Shown: positions 54,476-63,668, counted from the first letter of the stretch. The stretch: DNA of 64,000 nucleotides from JAGQPD01 sp020426865 (GCA_041399065.1 JAWKTN010000012.1:182728-246727), one strand, 5' to 3'. Notes: generated from the sequence alone by a model not told the origin. Numbers and translations are program-made.

Positions 54476-55339
54476 TCAGCCAATGAATTCGGGCTGCACA
54501 AGATGGGGGATAATGCCCGCGGCATGACCGTCCTTCAGGAACTTGCCGACCGCTTCGCGACCCTTGTCACCGAAGTCAAGTGTCCAATCGTTCACGTACA
54601 TTCCGACGAACTGGTCAGCCTTTTCGCGATTCAAATCTCGCCCATATTGCAATGCGTGCTGCAGTGCCTCGTCGCGGTGCTTCAATCCGTATGCGATGCT
54701 TTGATGCAGCAGGGCGGTCACATCGGCAATTACCTCCGGTCCCAAGTCCCGACGAATGGCGTTCGCCCCCAACGGCAATGGTAGTTCATAACGCTTGTGC
54801 CACCATTGGCCCAAATCGACGATTAATTTCAGGTCGTTGTTCTGGTAAGTCAACTGTCCCTCGTGAATGATCAATCCAGCATCCACGGGTTGCCCCTGAT
54901 AGCTGCCGGCGACGACCGCCGGAATGATCTCGTCGAACGGAACCACCACGTGATCGATTTCGGTTTCCAGGCACAGCCGCAAAGCCAAAAAGGCGCTGGT
55001 CAACGTTCCCGGCACAGCAATTCGTCGCCGCTTCAAATCGGCAAGAGCCCCGGCCTCCTTCGCCACGACCATCGGACCGTACTGATCCCCCATGCTTGCA
55101 CCACAATTGCACAACACATATTTGTCCGAAAGATAAGCATACGCGTGGATGCTGACCGCCGTCAGTTCCAATTCCCCCGAAAACGCGCGACGATTCAACG
55201 TTTCGATATCCACCAGCTCATGTTCAAATCGGTAATCGCCCGTATCGATCTTATCATTGGCCAGCGCATGAAACATGAAGGCGTCATCTGGATCGGGGCT
55301 GTGGCCTACGCGGATCAATTGCTTGTTGAGCGTCGTCAC
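54476..55339 (-). CDS. mqnD: 1,4-dihydroxy-6-naphthoate synthase (futalosine pathway)
   Basis: The 287-residue protein matches MqnD: the N-terminal HSPDPDDAFMFHALANDKID motif, the DIETLNRRAFSGELELTAVS segment and GASMGDQYGPMVVAKE. MqnD makes the naphthalene ring precursor of menaquinone from cyclic dehypoxanthine futalosine. Starts at GTG 55339 with AGGAG upstream. It is the first of a minus-strand group running to fetB. With complex I present in the same window, a menaquinone-linked respiratory chain is a sensible inference. Confidence 0.92.
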   Translation of the reverse strand: MTTLNKQLIRVGHSPDPDDAFMFHALANDKIDTGDYRFEHELVDIETLNRRAFSGELELTAVSIHAYAYLSDKYVLCNCGASMGDQYGPMVVAKEAGALADLKRRRIAVPGTLTSAFLALRLCLETEIDHVVVPFDEIIPAVVAGSYQGQPVDAGLIIHEGQLTYQNNDLKLIVDLGQWWHKRYELPLPLGANAIRRDLGPEVIADVTALLHQSIAYGLKHRDEALQHALQYGRDLNREKADQFVGMYVNDWTLDFGDKGREAVGKFLKDGHAAGIIPHLVQPEFIG

Positions 55340-55418
55340 GATCTTGTTTCTCCTGGCCGAAAAATTTCTGGCGTGCTAGTGTCTGCTCGTACTTAACCTA
55401 ACCGGCATTCGCAGCCGC

Positions 55419-55466
55419 AATGTAACACGGCTGCCCCCAGGCCGATTTCGAACCAGCTGGGGGACT
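55419..55466. repeat. Degenerate copy of the dispersed palindromic repeat
   Basis: AATGTAACACGGCTGCCCC (start 55419) matches the opening of the repeat seen near 11882, 15170 and 63612. The downstream arm here (CCAGCTGGGGG) is diverged. Confidence 0.4.
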
Positions 55467-55485
55467 TTCCGGCAACCGGAAAACT

Positions 55486-56910
55486 TCACGAACGCCGTGG
55501 CTTATAGATCTCCGTTGCTGTGCCGAAATAGACTTCCCCGGCATTCATGAGTGTTTCGCTGAGGGTCGGATGTGCGTGGATGGAATCGGTGAGATCACGA
55601 ACTTCGCATCCCATTTCGATGGCCAAGACGGCTTCGGCGATCAGTTCGCCAGCTCCGACGCCACAAATTCCGCACCCGAGCACACGTTGCGATTCGGGAT
55701 CGATCAACCATTTGGTCAATCCTTCGACGCGTCCCAACGCTTGAGCGCGACCGCTGGCGCCCCACGGATAGATGGCGGCTTCGTAGGGAATGTTATCACG
55801 TTTGGCTTGTCCTTCGGTCAGACCGGCCCAGGCAAGTTCGGGATCGGTAAAGACAACGGCGGGAATTGCCTGGGGGCGGAATTCGGCGGGTTTTCCCAAG
55901 ATGACTTCGACCGCGACCTTAGCTTCATGCGAAGCTTTATGGGCCAGCATCGGTTCACCGGCGACGTCGCCGATGGCGAAAATGGCCGGATCCGCCGTAC
56001 GCTGCTGAGCGTCGGCCACGACGAAGCCACGAGGATCAAGTTGAACTTGAGTATTTTCCAATCCGATACCGCGGCTGGACGGACGGCGTCCGACGGCCAC
56101 CAGCACGCGGTCGTATCGCTCCACACCGTATTTCGCTGGCCCTTCGAAGGCGACCTCTATCTTGTCACCACGATCTCCGACCGCGCCCACTTTGGTATTC
56201 AGGAAAATTCGTTCGCCAAATAATTTAGCAAGATGTTTCTTCAGTGGTTTCACGAGATCGCGATCGGCACCGGGAAGGAGATCTTCGGTCAACTCAACGA
56301 CGCTGACTTTCGTGCCCAACCGGGCATAGACCGTACCCATTTCCAATCCAATATAACCGCCGCCGATGACCAACATGTTTTCGGGCACATCGTCGAGCGC
56401 CAGGGCGCCGGTTGAATCCATGACCCGTGGCGAATCAGACGCAAGTGACGGAGGCATGGCAGGGACGCTGCCGGTTGCCAGGATCAAATGATCGAAGGAA
56501 ATTCTGCCCCCTTCGGGAATTGAATCGCTATCCCCTTCCAATCGCAACGTTTGTGAATCTTCCAGTACGCCGCGGGCATGGATCACGTTAACCTTACGTC
56601 GCTTCGCCAACTGCGACAGGCCACCGGACAATGTCTGAATAACCTTTTCTTTTCGTGCGCGAAGGGCGTCGATGCTCACTTGCGGCTTGCCGAACGTAAC
56701 TCCCCATTCGGCGCCGAGTTCGTCGACTTCGCTAATGACGCGGGCGACGTGAAGCAGTGCCTTGGAGGGAATGCAGCCGCGCAACAGGCAAGTGCCACCC
56801 AGTCGAGGTTCGGACTCAACCAGCGTAACATCCAGACCTTCATCGGCGGCGAGAAACGCCGCAGCGTATCCGCCGGGGCCACCGCCGAGAACAACCAGTG
56901 GAGCGTGCAT
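55486..56910 (-). CDS. lpdA: Dihydrolipoyl dehydrogenase
   Basis: The 474-residue flavoprotein has the N-terminal FAD motif GGGPGGYAAAFLAADEGLDV, the redox disulfide GGTCLLRGCIPSKALLH, the second nucleotide motif VIGGGYIGLEMGTVYARLGT and the C-terminal HAHPTLSETLMNA with the catalytic His-Glu pair. It is the E3 component of 2-oxoacid dehydrogenase and glycine cleavage complexes. No E1 or E2 gene is nearby; it follows rpsD by 11 bases and probably is cotranscribed with it. Confidence 0.95.
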   Translation of the reverse strand: MHAPLVVLGGGPGGYAAAFLAADEGLDVTLVESEPRLGGTCLLRGCIPSKALLHVARVISEVDELGAEWGVTFGKPQVSIDALRARKEKVIQTLSGGLSQLAKRRKVNVIHARGVLEDSQTLRLEGDSDSIPEGGRISFDHLILATGSVPAMPPSLASDSPRVMDSTGALALDDVPENMLVIGGGYIGLEMGTVYARLGTKVSVVELTEDLLPGADRDLVKPLKKHLAKLFGERIFLNTKVGAVGDRGDKIEVAFEGPAKYGVERYDRVLVAVGRRPSSRGIGLENTQVQLDPRGFVVADAQQRTADPAIFAIGDVAGEPMLAHKASHEAKVAVEVILGKPAEFRPQAIPAVVFTDPELAWAGLTEGQAKRDNIPYEAAIYPWGASGRAQALGRVEGLTKWLIDPESQRVLGCGICGVGAGELIAEAVLAIEMGCEVRDLTDSIHAHPTLSETLMNAGEVYFGTATEIYKPRRS

Positions 56911-56921
56911 GGAGTAACGAC

Positions 56922-57530
56922 TTAACGCGAGAGGAATTCGACGACGATGTTGGCATCGACCGGCAAACTGATATCGCTTGGACCCGGCAACCCTTGTACG
57001 GTCGCGCGCAACGTCTCCGCATCGAAGGTTACCCAGTCCAGTGGTTGAGCGCCAAGCTCTTCAGCGGCACTGCGGTACATCGTCTGCAAATTCGTGCGTG
57101 GCCGCACGGTGACGACGTCACCCGGCCGGAGGATGTACGACGGTTTGTCGACGGTGATGCCATTAACTTGAAAATGTCGGTGCACAACCCCTTGCCGGGC
57201 CTGTGGGCGAGTCTTGCAAAACCCCGCACGACGAATGACATTATCCAGTCGCCGTTCACAGATCATCAACAACTGCTGTCCCGTGTTCCCCTTCATCCGC
57301 CCAGCTTTGTCGAAGTAACGACGCAGCTGACGTTCCCCCAAGCCGTAATAGTGCTTGATCTTTTGCTTTTCCAGCAAAGCAGCACCGTAGTTGGACGGGC
57401 GTCTGCCGCGGGGATGCATCCCCGGCGGATGGTCGCGACGTTCCAACGCCCTCTGTGCCCCCGCACTTTCGTACACGAGCATTCCAATCCGCCGATTCAC
57501 ACGTGCCTTCGGGCCGGTATAGCGAGCCAT
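56922..57530 (-). CDS. rpsD: 30S ribosomal protein S4
   Basis: The 202-residue protein is a complete S4: ARYTGPKARVNRRIGM at the N-terminus, QKIKHYYGLGERQLRRYFDK, the S4 RNA-binding motif (RLDNVIRRAGFCKTRPQARQ; VVHRHFQVNGITVDKPSYIL) and an end at VEFLSR. It is the zinc-less type, with no N-terminal Cys cluster. It is not in the usual rpsM-rpsK-rpsD-rpoA context; its neighbour is lpdA. GGAGGAG lies about 7-10 bases before the ATG. Confidence 0.95.
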   Translation of the reverse strand: MARYTGPKARVNRRIGMLVYESAGAQRALERRDHPPGMHPRGRRPSNYGAALLEKQKIKHYYGLGERQLRRYFDKAGRMKGNTGQQLLMICERRLDNVIRRAGFCKTRPQARQGVVHRHFQVNGITVDKPSYILRPGDVVTVRPRTNLQTMYRSAAEELGAQPLDWVTFDAETLRATVQGLPGPSDISLPVDANIVVEFLSR

Positions 57531-57743
57531 GAAACTCGAACTCCTCCGTCACTTTGCCAGTCTTGTCTTGGGGCAAACCCGGTCGTGCTCCCATCCCCGT
57601 CGTCATGGGACGGGCGGGCCCGGTTCGGGTAAAACCACGGTCCTTGAAGAACCGTCTGCCACGCCAACCGCCTACACCGCGAATGGCTCTAGGGGCAAAC
57701 CCCATATGTTGGCGGATTCTGTCCGAAAAGGCAAGGGGGCTCC

Positions 57744-58922
57744 CTACGATCGAACGCCACCCGCCATCCGCACTAAATCGGCGATTTCTTCCGGTTTTTC
57801 AAAGACGTGGCACAGCCGCGAGGGAACTCGATGAAACGCCTTGGCCAATCGTTTGCCGCCAAAGGGTTTATGAGCCAACTTGCGAATGCAAATCGCCGCA
57901 ATCTGCGAACTGTGCCGGCGGGCAATGGCGCCGTAAATCTCGGGATCCTTCTCGCCCGCGTCCCCCACCAGAATGAACCTCCGCCGCGGAAATGATCGCA
58001 GGATCGACTTGATCGCCCGCTTCTTCGCCCGCTTGGCATTGACCAACAATTGCACCAAGCTGGGCCCTTGCAGCCGAATCGACCGCAGGTGAAACGTCCC
58101 CCGCGGGATCCCCGTCTCTTCAAACCACTGCCGCAAAGGATGATACAGCTGCCAAGGACTGGCCGATACGAAATGAAACGCCGCCCCCTCGTCGGACCAG
58201 TTCCGATACAGCGACACCATCCCGGGAACCTCGTGATAGGGACGCAGGAACGTATTAAGCAGCAGCGAACGCTTCCGCGCGACATTGCTGTTTTTCAACG
58301 TATCGTCAATGTCGGAAATAACAGAAACGCCAATGTCATCGATCAGGCAGACTTCACCGATCGCCTCGGAATTTGATTCGTCGAATGTGCGTACGGCCAA
58401 ATTGAGCCAGTTCTGATGATCCTTTGCAAATCCGCCGTAACGAGAAACGTCGTGGACGGGCAGCTGAAAGGCTCCGCGGAAATGCCCCCCTCGACGCGTC
58501 GCATGGTAGGAATAAACTATCGGCGCGACCCCATTCGGCCCGCGATCGTGGACATCGCCGTTTCCACTATGCGGTGTTCCATTGAGCGGTAGGATATCTC
58601 CCTCCAATGGTGGTGCTAAACGGTGAGCAACCGATACCGTGACGCGGCGCCCACGATGCCCTCGGGTCAAGAATCCGGCGACTCGATGCCGAAAAATCTC
58701 CGATTGCAGCTCCTCCGCGCTGGCCCGCATCATTCGGCCTAGGACCCGCATCAACATGCGTCGTCGAAGATTATCCGGCTGCGGCGCCAACACCTGCCCC
58801 TGGATATGAATCACCCACGTGGCGCCATTAGCCGACAAATGTGCGTACGTCGGATAGACCAACACCCGATCCCGCTCTATCCCGGTCCGCTCCACCGACT
58901 CGATACTTGCCGTTGCTGCCAT
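57744..58922 (-). CDS. App1-like phosphatidate phosphatase (DUF2183)
   Basis: The 392-residue product has a first domain of unknown type (about 1-185) and a C-terminal App1/DUF2183 catalytic domain of the HAD superfamily: SVISDIDDTLKNSNV with the DxDxT nucleophile, VPGMVSLYRNWSDEGAAFHF, VSASPWQLYHPLRQWFEETG, KRAIKSILRSFPRRRFILVG and VGDAGEKDPEIYGAIAR. In yeast App1 dephosphorylates phosphatidic acid. The substrate in planctomycetes is not known. Divergent from the membrane protein gene at 59145. Confidence 0.85.
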   Translation of the reverse strand: MAATASIESVERTGIERDRVLVYPTYAHLSANGATWVIHIQGQVLAPQPDNLRRRMLMRVLGRMMRASAEELQSEIFRHRVAGFLTRGHRGRRVTVSVAHRLAPPLEGDILPLNGTPHSGNGDVHDRGPNGVAPIVYSYHATRRGGHFRGAFQLPVHDVSRYGGFAKDHQNWLNLAVRTFDESNSEAIGEVCLIDDIGVSVISDIDDTLKNSNVARKRSLLLNTFLRPYHEVPGMVSLYRNWSDEGAAFHFVSASPWQLYHPLRQWFEETGIPRGTFHLRSIRLQGPSLVQLLVNAKRAKKRAIKSILRSFPRRRFILVGDAGEKDPEIYGAIARRHSSQIAAICIRKLAHKPFGGKRLAKAFHRVPSRLCHVFEKPEEIADLVRMAGGVRS

Positions 58923-59144
58923 AATTGTCAGAAATCCGCGTCCTACCCCCCATCAACCGGAAATGGCCACACGTACTCTTCGTCCAACCAGCATACAATA
59001 TCGTACCGATCCATGAAAAGTAGCCGAGTTTCGTGTGGCGATTCTTGGAAATCTGTTATTTTTGTGTTTCGTGGTCCATCCCCTCCAAACCCAAGCGGCA
59101 CGGCTTGCGCCGTACCGCTTTTTCAGCAAAAACCGTTGACCGAC

Positions 59145-59735
59145 ATGCCTACAGAACTTCCACGCGAAGCGACTGTCGATGCCGATCCGTTGCACCAGCA
59201 CCCAGTGGAATCGGGCGGACAGGACCGCATGGAATGGTCCTGGCCACTAAAGCTGATGCTGTTCTTCGATTCGGTCGTCCTCCCCACCATCTGTGTTCTG
59301 ATGTCGTTCAACGACAACGTCATCACGGTGCGTTGGCAGCAATGCTGCATTAGCAACATCGCCGCGCTCAGCCATAGCGGACTTGCAGCGCAGTGGATGC
59401 ATCCCTTGCTGATCTACGCCATGGTTTGTCAAACATTTGCCATTTTTAGCGTGCGCGAATTCGGTGGTCGCTTCTCGATCCGATTGGGGTTCGCCAGCGG
59501 ACTCGTCCTGTCACTGCACTTCGCGGTCCTGCAGTTCTTGGGAATGGGCTCGGTGGGAAGTGTCGATGCCTTGGAACTGGCAAAGCTCTGCATTACTTTT
59601 CTTGCTTATCTTGGAGCGTCTTCTCTGGGCACTTTCGTCGTCGCTTGCATCATTCACTCCATCCTCCACCCGTTGGTGCCTACCCTGCACGAACAAATAG
59701 AAAACCTGTTGCAGCGTCCAGGCGACCGCTTGTGA
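59145..59735 (+). CDS. Multi-pass membrane protein of unknown function
   Basis: The 196-residue protein has a short acidic N-terminus and about four hydrophobic segments (LKLMLFFDSVVLPTICVLM; HPLLIYAMVCQTFAIFSVRE; LGFASGLVLSLHFAVLQFLG; LCITFLAYLGASSLGTFVVA). No domain is recognised. The ATG at 59145 was preferred over upstream in-frame starts, which overlap the divergent App1-like gene. It lies 97 bases upstream of the isomerase-like gene in the same direction. Confidence 0.6.
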   Translation: MPTELPREATVDADPLHQHPVESGGQDRMEWSWPLKLMLFFDSVVLPTICVLMSFNDNVITVRWQQCCISNIAALSHSGLAAQWMHPLLIYAMVCQTFAIFSVREFGGRFSIRLGFASGLVLSLHFAVLQFLGMGSVGSVDALELAKLCITFLAYLGASSLGTFVVACIIHSILHPLVPTLHEQIENLLQRPGDRL

Positions 59736-59832
59736 ACAAGTCAACCCCATGCGTAAAATACGGGACCGAAAATGCGGACCGAAAACTCGGACCGACGCAA
59801 GCTCCCATCGACTACCATTCTCTGGACAAATC

Positions 59833-61497
59833 ATGGCCTACAACTTCCCCTCGGACGTTTCCTTTCCTCCGGTGCAGCCCCGGGAAGTTCTGCTGGTTGC
59901 CAATGGTGACCTGCGGCTGTCTGCCAACCAGAAGTGCTGGCCAGCTCAGAAGGAAATGGAAGACGCCTTGGCTCAAGCCGTGCAGGCATGCGGCTATTCT
60001 TTGCGACGCGCTCACCCGTTTAAACCCGACCAGCAACATGGTTTTATTGGCTCGCAGCGTGAGGGGATGCAAGTCTTTGCCGGAATCAATCCGGCCGCTC
60101 CGCTGATCGTGGCTGAAGCCGTCTGGCAGTACTCGCATCACTTGCTGCATGGCCTGGTGACGCATCGCGGTCCGATGTTGACCGTCGCGAACTGGTCCGG
60201 AACCTGGCCCGGCCTGGTTGGCATGCTGAACCTGAACGGCTCACTGACGAAAGCGGGCGTCCGCTATAGCTCACTGTGGAGCGAAGATTTTTCCAGTGAA
60301 GCATTTCGTTCGGGACTCAGCACTTGGTTGCACACCGGAGCTGTGTCACATCCGACGGAGCATGTCCGGCCACTGGCCAGTGTGTCGCCCGGCGACGACG
60401 AGCGGAGATTGGGTATGGCTCTGGCCAAGCAACTGCAGATGCAAAAAGCAATCATGGGAGTTTTTGACGAAGGATGCATGGGAATGTTTAACGCCATCAT
60501 CCCGGACCACCTGTTGAATCCCACCGGTGTCTTTAAGGAACGCCTGAGCCAGTCCGCGCTGTACTATGAATCGACGCAAGTCAGTGACAGCGAGGCCGAC
60601 GACACCCGCCGCTGGATGGAACAGCAAGGCATGCAATTTGTCACCGGTCCGAATCACAGCGAAGACTTGACCGACGATCAAATTCGCTGGCAATGTAAAA
60701 TGTATATCGCGGCCTTGCGGATCGCCGATGATTTCGGCTGTGATACCATTGGTATCCAATATCAACAAGGACTGAAGGACTTGATGCCCGCCAGCGACCT
60801 GGTCGAGGGAACGCTCAATAATTGCCAACGCCCGCCCGTCTACAGTCGCGACGGCAAACGCGAATTGTATGCCGGCGAAGCGCTACCGCATTTCAATGAA
60901 GTCGACGAATGCGCCGGACTCGATGGACTCATGACCTATCGCGTCCACCGCGCTATGGGCCTTCCACCCGAAAACACGCTCCACGATCTGCGATGGGGTG
61001 ACTGGGACGCCAGCGGCAGCACCGATCAATACGTATGGGTCTTCCTGATCAGTGGCTCCGCCCCGCCTGCCCATTTTGCCGGCGGCTGGAAAGGCGCCAG
61101 CAGCTGGCGCCAGCCCTCAATGTACTTCCCCAATGGTGGTGGCACGCTACGCGGGATCTCCAAGCCCGGCGAAATCGTCTGGTCGCGAATCTTCGTGGAA
61201 GATGGCCGACTGAAAATGGACCTCGGGCGTGCCGCGGCGATTGAACTGCCGGCTGCCGAAACCGAGCGACGTTGGCAAGCTACCACGCCCCCCTGGCCGA
61301 TTATGCACGCGGTAACGTACGGAGTCTCACGCGACCAGATGATGGCTCGCCATAAGAGCAATCACATCCAAGTCGCCTATGCACTCGATGCCGAGACAGC
61401 TGATCGGGCGATGATGGCCAAAGCCTGCATGGCCGCCGAGCTGGGAATCGAAGTCCACATTTGTGGCACTCAAAAAGACGGCCGGCCGTGGCACTAG
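59833..61497 (+). CDS. Fucose-isomerase-like protein
   Basis: The 554-residue cytoplasmic protein resembles the L-fucose/L-arabinose isomerase superfamily: NFPSDVSFPPVQPREVLLVA at the start, the block MGVFDEGCMGMFNAIIPDHL, then DDFGCDTIGIQYQQGLKDLM and C-terminal WPIMHAVTYGVSRDQMMARH and HKSNHIQVAYA. The FDEGCMGM motif is strongly diagnostic of the fold. Whether it acts on fucose is not certain, because the Glu/Asp/His active-site set cannot be verified by eye. Its TAG at 61495-61497 shares the bases CTAG with the stop codon of hemC on the other strand. Confidence 0.65.
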   Translation: MAYNFPSDVSFPPVQPREVLLVANGDLRLSANQKCWPAQKEMEDALAQAVQACGYSLRRAHPFKPDQQHGFIGSQREGMQVFAGINPAAPLIVAEAVWQYSHHLLHGLVTHRGPMLTVANWSGTWPGLVGMLNLNGSLTKAGVRYSSLWSEDFSSEAFRSGLSTWLHTGAVSHPTEHVRPLASVSPGDDERRLGMALAKQLQMQKAIMGVFDEGCMGMFNAIIPDHLLNPTGVFKERLSQSALYYESTQVSDSEADDTRRWMEQQGMQFVTGPNHSEDLTDDQIRWQCKMYIAALRIADDFGCDTIGIQYQQGLKDLMPASDLVEGTLNNCQRPPVYSRDGKRELYAGEALPHFNEVDECAGLDGLMTYRVHRAMGLPPENTLHDLRWGDWDASGSTDQYVWVFLISGSAPPAHFAGGWKGASSWRQPSMYFPNGGGTLRGISKPGEIVWSRIFVEDGRLKMDLGRAAAIELPAAETERRWQATTPPWPIMHAVTYGVSRDQMMARHKSNHIQVAYALDAETADRAMMAKACMAAELGIEVHICGTQKDGRPWH

Positions 61498-62423
61498 TTG
61501 CTGCTTCGAGCGGATGTGATCAGCTCGCTGGCGCCTAGTTCGATGAGCTCACTGGCCAACCGCTGGCCCAGCGTCTCCACCTCGTCGATCGTGTCCGTAC
61601 CACGGACGTGCAGACGCTGCACGCCGTCGGCACTCAATACGACGGCGTCCATTTCGAACAGAAGTCCGTCGTTGGTTGTTGGTCGAGCCCACGCGGCCAC
61701 CGGTGCCAGGCACCCCCCGCGTAACTCGGCCAATAAACTGCGTTCGGCCAGCACCGCTGCGTGCGATGGACGGTCGTTGAGCGCTCCCGCTGCCTCGAAC
61801 GCTGCCCGGTCCCCCACCCGCGTCTCGATTCCCAATGCCCCCTGTCCCACGGCCGGCAACATAGATTGCGTCGATAGTACTTCCGTGACTCGATGATCCC
61901 ATCCCAATCGCTGCAGACCAGCGTGTGCCAGAATGATGGCGTCGTACTCGTCGGCATCGAGTTTGCTCAGCCGCGTGTCGACGTTGCCGCGAATCCCCAA
62001 AATACGGAGATCCGGACGAAGATGCAGCAGTTGGGCGCGACGACGCAGACTCCCTGTGCCAATTCGTCCCCCGTGAGGCAGCGCGGCAAGTCCATTGAAT
62101 CGGACCGAGATCAAGGCGTCTTCGATCACCGCCCGGATGGGTACGGCCGCCAATGCCAGGCCCGCCACCGGCTCGGTCGGCAAATCCTTCAGGCTGTGGA
62201 CCGCGATATCAACTTCGTTGGCCAGCAACGCACGCTGGATTTCCTTGGTAAATACCCCCACGCCTCCGGTCGATTCGAGACCGCCAATATGCGTATCCCC
62301 GGTCGTCGTAATCAATACCAACTCGACTTCGTGGCCACGCCGCTGCAGCTCGGCCTGCACCCACTCGGCCTGCCATCGCGCCAGCGCGCTGGCACGTGTT
62401 CCCAATCGTAGTTTTTTCACCAT
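61494..62423 (-). CDS. hemC: Porphobilinogen deaminase (hydroxymethylbilane synthase)
   Basis: The 309-residue protein starts LRLGTRASALARWQAEWV and has the conserved blocks VHSLKDLPTEPVAGLALA, GTGSLRRRAQLLHLRPDLRI, RGNVDTRLSKLDADEYDAII, MLPAVGQGALGIETRV and LRGGCLAPVAAWA, where the Cys binds the dipyrromethane cofactor. It polymerises four porphobilinogens in the haem pathway. It lies 58 bases downstream of the comF-like gene on the minus strand and ends within the stop codon of the plus-strand isomerase-like gene. Confidence 0.95.
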   Translation of the reverse strand: MVKKLRLGTRASALARWQAEWVQAELQRRGHEVELVLITTTGDTHIGGLESTGGVGVFTKEIQRALLANEVDIAVHSLKDLPTEPVAGLALAAVPIRAVIEDALISVRFNGLAALPHGGRIGTGSLRRRAQLLHLRPDLRILGIRGNVDTRLSKLDADEYDAIILAHAGLQRLGWDHRVTEVLSTQSMLPAVGQGALGIETRVGDRAAFEAAGALNDRPSHAAVLAERSLLAELRGGCLAPVAAWARPTTNDGLLFEMDAVVLSADGVQRLHVRGTDTIDEVETLGQRLASELIELGASELITSARSSN

Positions 62424-62481
62424 TCCACCTTGTGCGTCCCGGTCCGGACGGACAATAACACGTCATATATCAAATCGGACG

Positions 62482-63327
62482 TCAAATCCGAATCGCGCGG
62501 GCGGCGACACATAGCGTGACGTGAGTTGCTCCGGCGCTGAGTAATTGTCGAGTCAATTCGTTCGCAGTTGCACCGGTCGTCAAGATATCGTCGACCAACG
62601 CCACATGGCCGCTGAATTGGACACCCGGCGTGATGCGCCAAGCCCCGCGAACATTCCGCCGGCGCTGCGAAGGAGTTAGCATACTCTGTTTCTGAGTGTT
62701 TCGGCAGGGGCTCAACGCGCGTAATTGAAACGGGATCCCTAGCTGTTCGGCCATTCGTTCCGCCATCACCTCACCACAACCGGCCCCGCGGGATAGTCGA
62801 CGCCACCAGTGCATCGGCGTCGCTACCAACACGTCGGGCAAGTCGTTGGACAATTCCGCGCCAATCCGTTCTGCCAAGATGCCCCCCAACGCGGATGCCA
62901 ACGGCTGCTCGTGAATGTGTTTTGTTCGCAACACCGCGTCGCGCAGATAGCCTTCGTAGTTGCCCAGCGCGATCACTCGGCGAAAACGGAACTTCTTGTC
63001 CAGGCACTGACGGCAGGTCTTCGGCCGGTCGCCCTCCGTCACTCCCCTTACGCCGGTTTCGGACACGGCGCCACAACGTTGACACATCTGGCTCGCTTCC
63101 GCCTTCAGCCGTCCGACGCACGCCTGACAAAACGCCGCGTGGTAGTCGTGTAGCTTGATCTTGGATTGACAGAAGGCACACTCGCAGGAGAACAATAGAT
63201 TCAATGCCGTTGCCGTCCACGACGATCGACACATTCCCGCATAGCTATCCCGTACCAAATGTCGCACCGAGGCGCCCGTATGCCTCGATGAAGTCATCCA
63301 GTTCTGCCTCCATTGTCGCCAATCCAT
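62482..63327 (-). CDS. ComF family protein (zinc ribbon and phosphoribosyltransferase fold)
   Basis: The 281-residue protein has two N-terminal zinc-ribbon Cys pairs (CAFCQSKIKLHDYHAAFCQAC; CQRCGAV... CRQC) and a PRTase domain with the PRPP loop VALVDDILTTGATANELTRQ. It lies with the ComF/GntX group linked to DNA uptake competence or phosphonate/sugar metabolism, without a proven reaction. ATG 63327 has GAGGGC upstream; the frame extends to 63363 without a strong site. Upstream of hemC. Confidence 0.85.
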   Translation of the reverse strand: MDWRQWRQNWMTSSRHTGASVRHLVRDSYAGMCRSSWTATALNLLFSCECAFCQSKIKLHDYHAAFCQACVGRLKAEASQMCQRCGAVSETGVRGVTEGDRPKTCRQCLDKKFRFRRVIALGNYEGYLRDAVLRTKHIHEQPLASALGGILAERIGAELSNDLPDVLVATPMHWWRRLSRGAGCGEVMAERMAEQLGIPFQLRALSPCRNTQKQSMLTPSQRRRNVRGAWRITPGVQFSGHVALVDDILTTGATANELTRQLLSAGATHVTLCVAARAIRI

Positions 63328-63487
63328 GCTTGCCCTCAACCACCCAGTGCGCTGCCGCACCACACCAACATCCAGTCCCGATTGCCAGTGGGCTACCTGA
63401 CTGCCGTCATGACACTAATAATGGTCATTGCATTCTTGAGTAGATCGCCGGAGAATTCAACCGGACTGGTGGAGCAAATTCCATATT

Positions 63488-63589
63488 ATGGTCAAGGAAA
63501 TCATCAACGTTATTCAGATCCTGTTCCTATGCATCATCGCGACTTGGTGGGCTGGGTTTATCCTCACGGCTGGCGCCGCCGGATGCTAG
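63488..63589 (+). CDS. Possible 33-residue membrane peptide
   Basis: ATG 63488 to TAG 63589 codes for a peptide with one strongly hydrophobic segment: NVIQILFLCIIATWWAGFIL, then TAGAAGC. It could be a small membrane protein; there is no clear ribosome site and no comparison, so it may be chance. The region is otherwise intergenic. Confidence 0.25.
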   Translation: MVKEIINVIQILFLCIIATWWAGFILTAGAAGC

Positions 63590-63611
63590 CATCTCGCCCG
63601 CGCCAGCCGTG

Positions 63612-63636
63612 AATGTCCCACGGCTGTCCCAGCCGT
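63612..63636. repeat. Dispersed palindromic repeat (copy 4)
   Basis: AATGTCCCACGGCTGT followed by the palindrome ACGGCTGTCCCAGCCGT at 63620-63636, identical in its stem-loop to the copy at 15178-15194. Confidence 0.65.
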
Positions 63637-63668
63637 CCCCCCTCGCATATCCGTACAAACCTTACTGA

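Noticed and set aside
56898..57632. 244-codon plus-strand frame over rpsD
   Set aside because: It is antisense to a conserved ribosomal protein gene.
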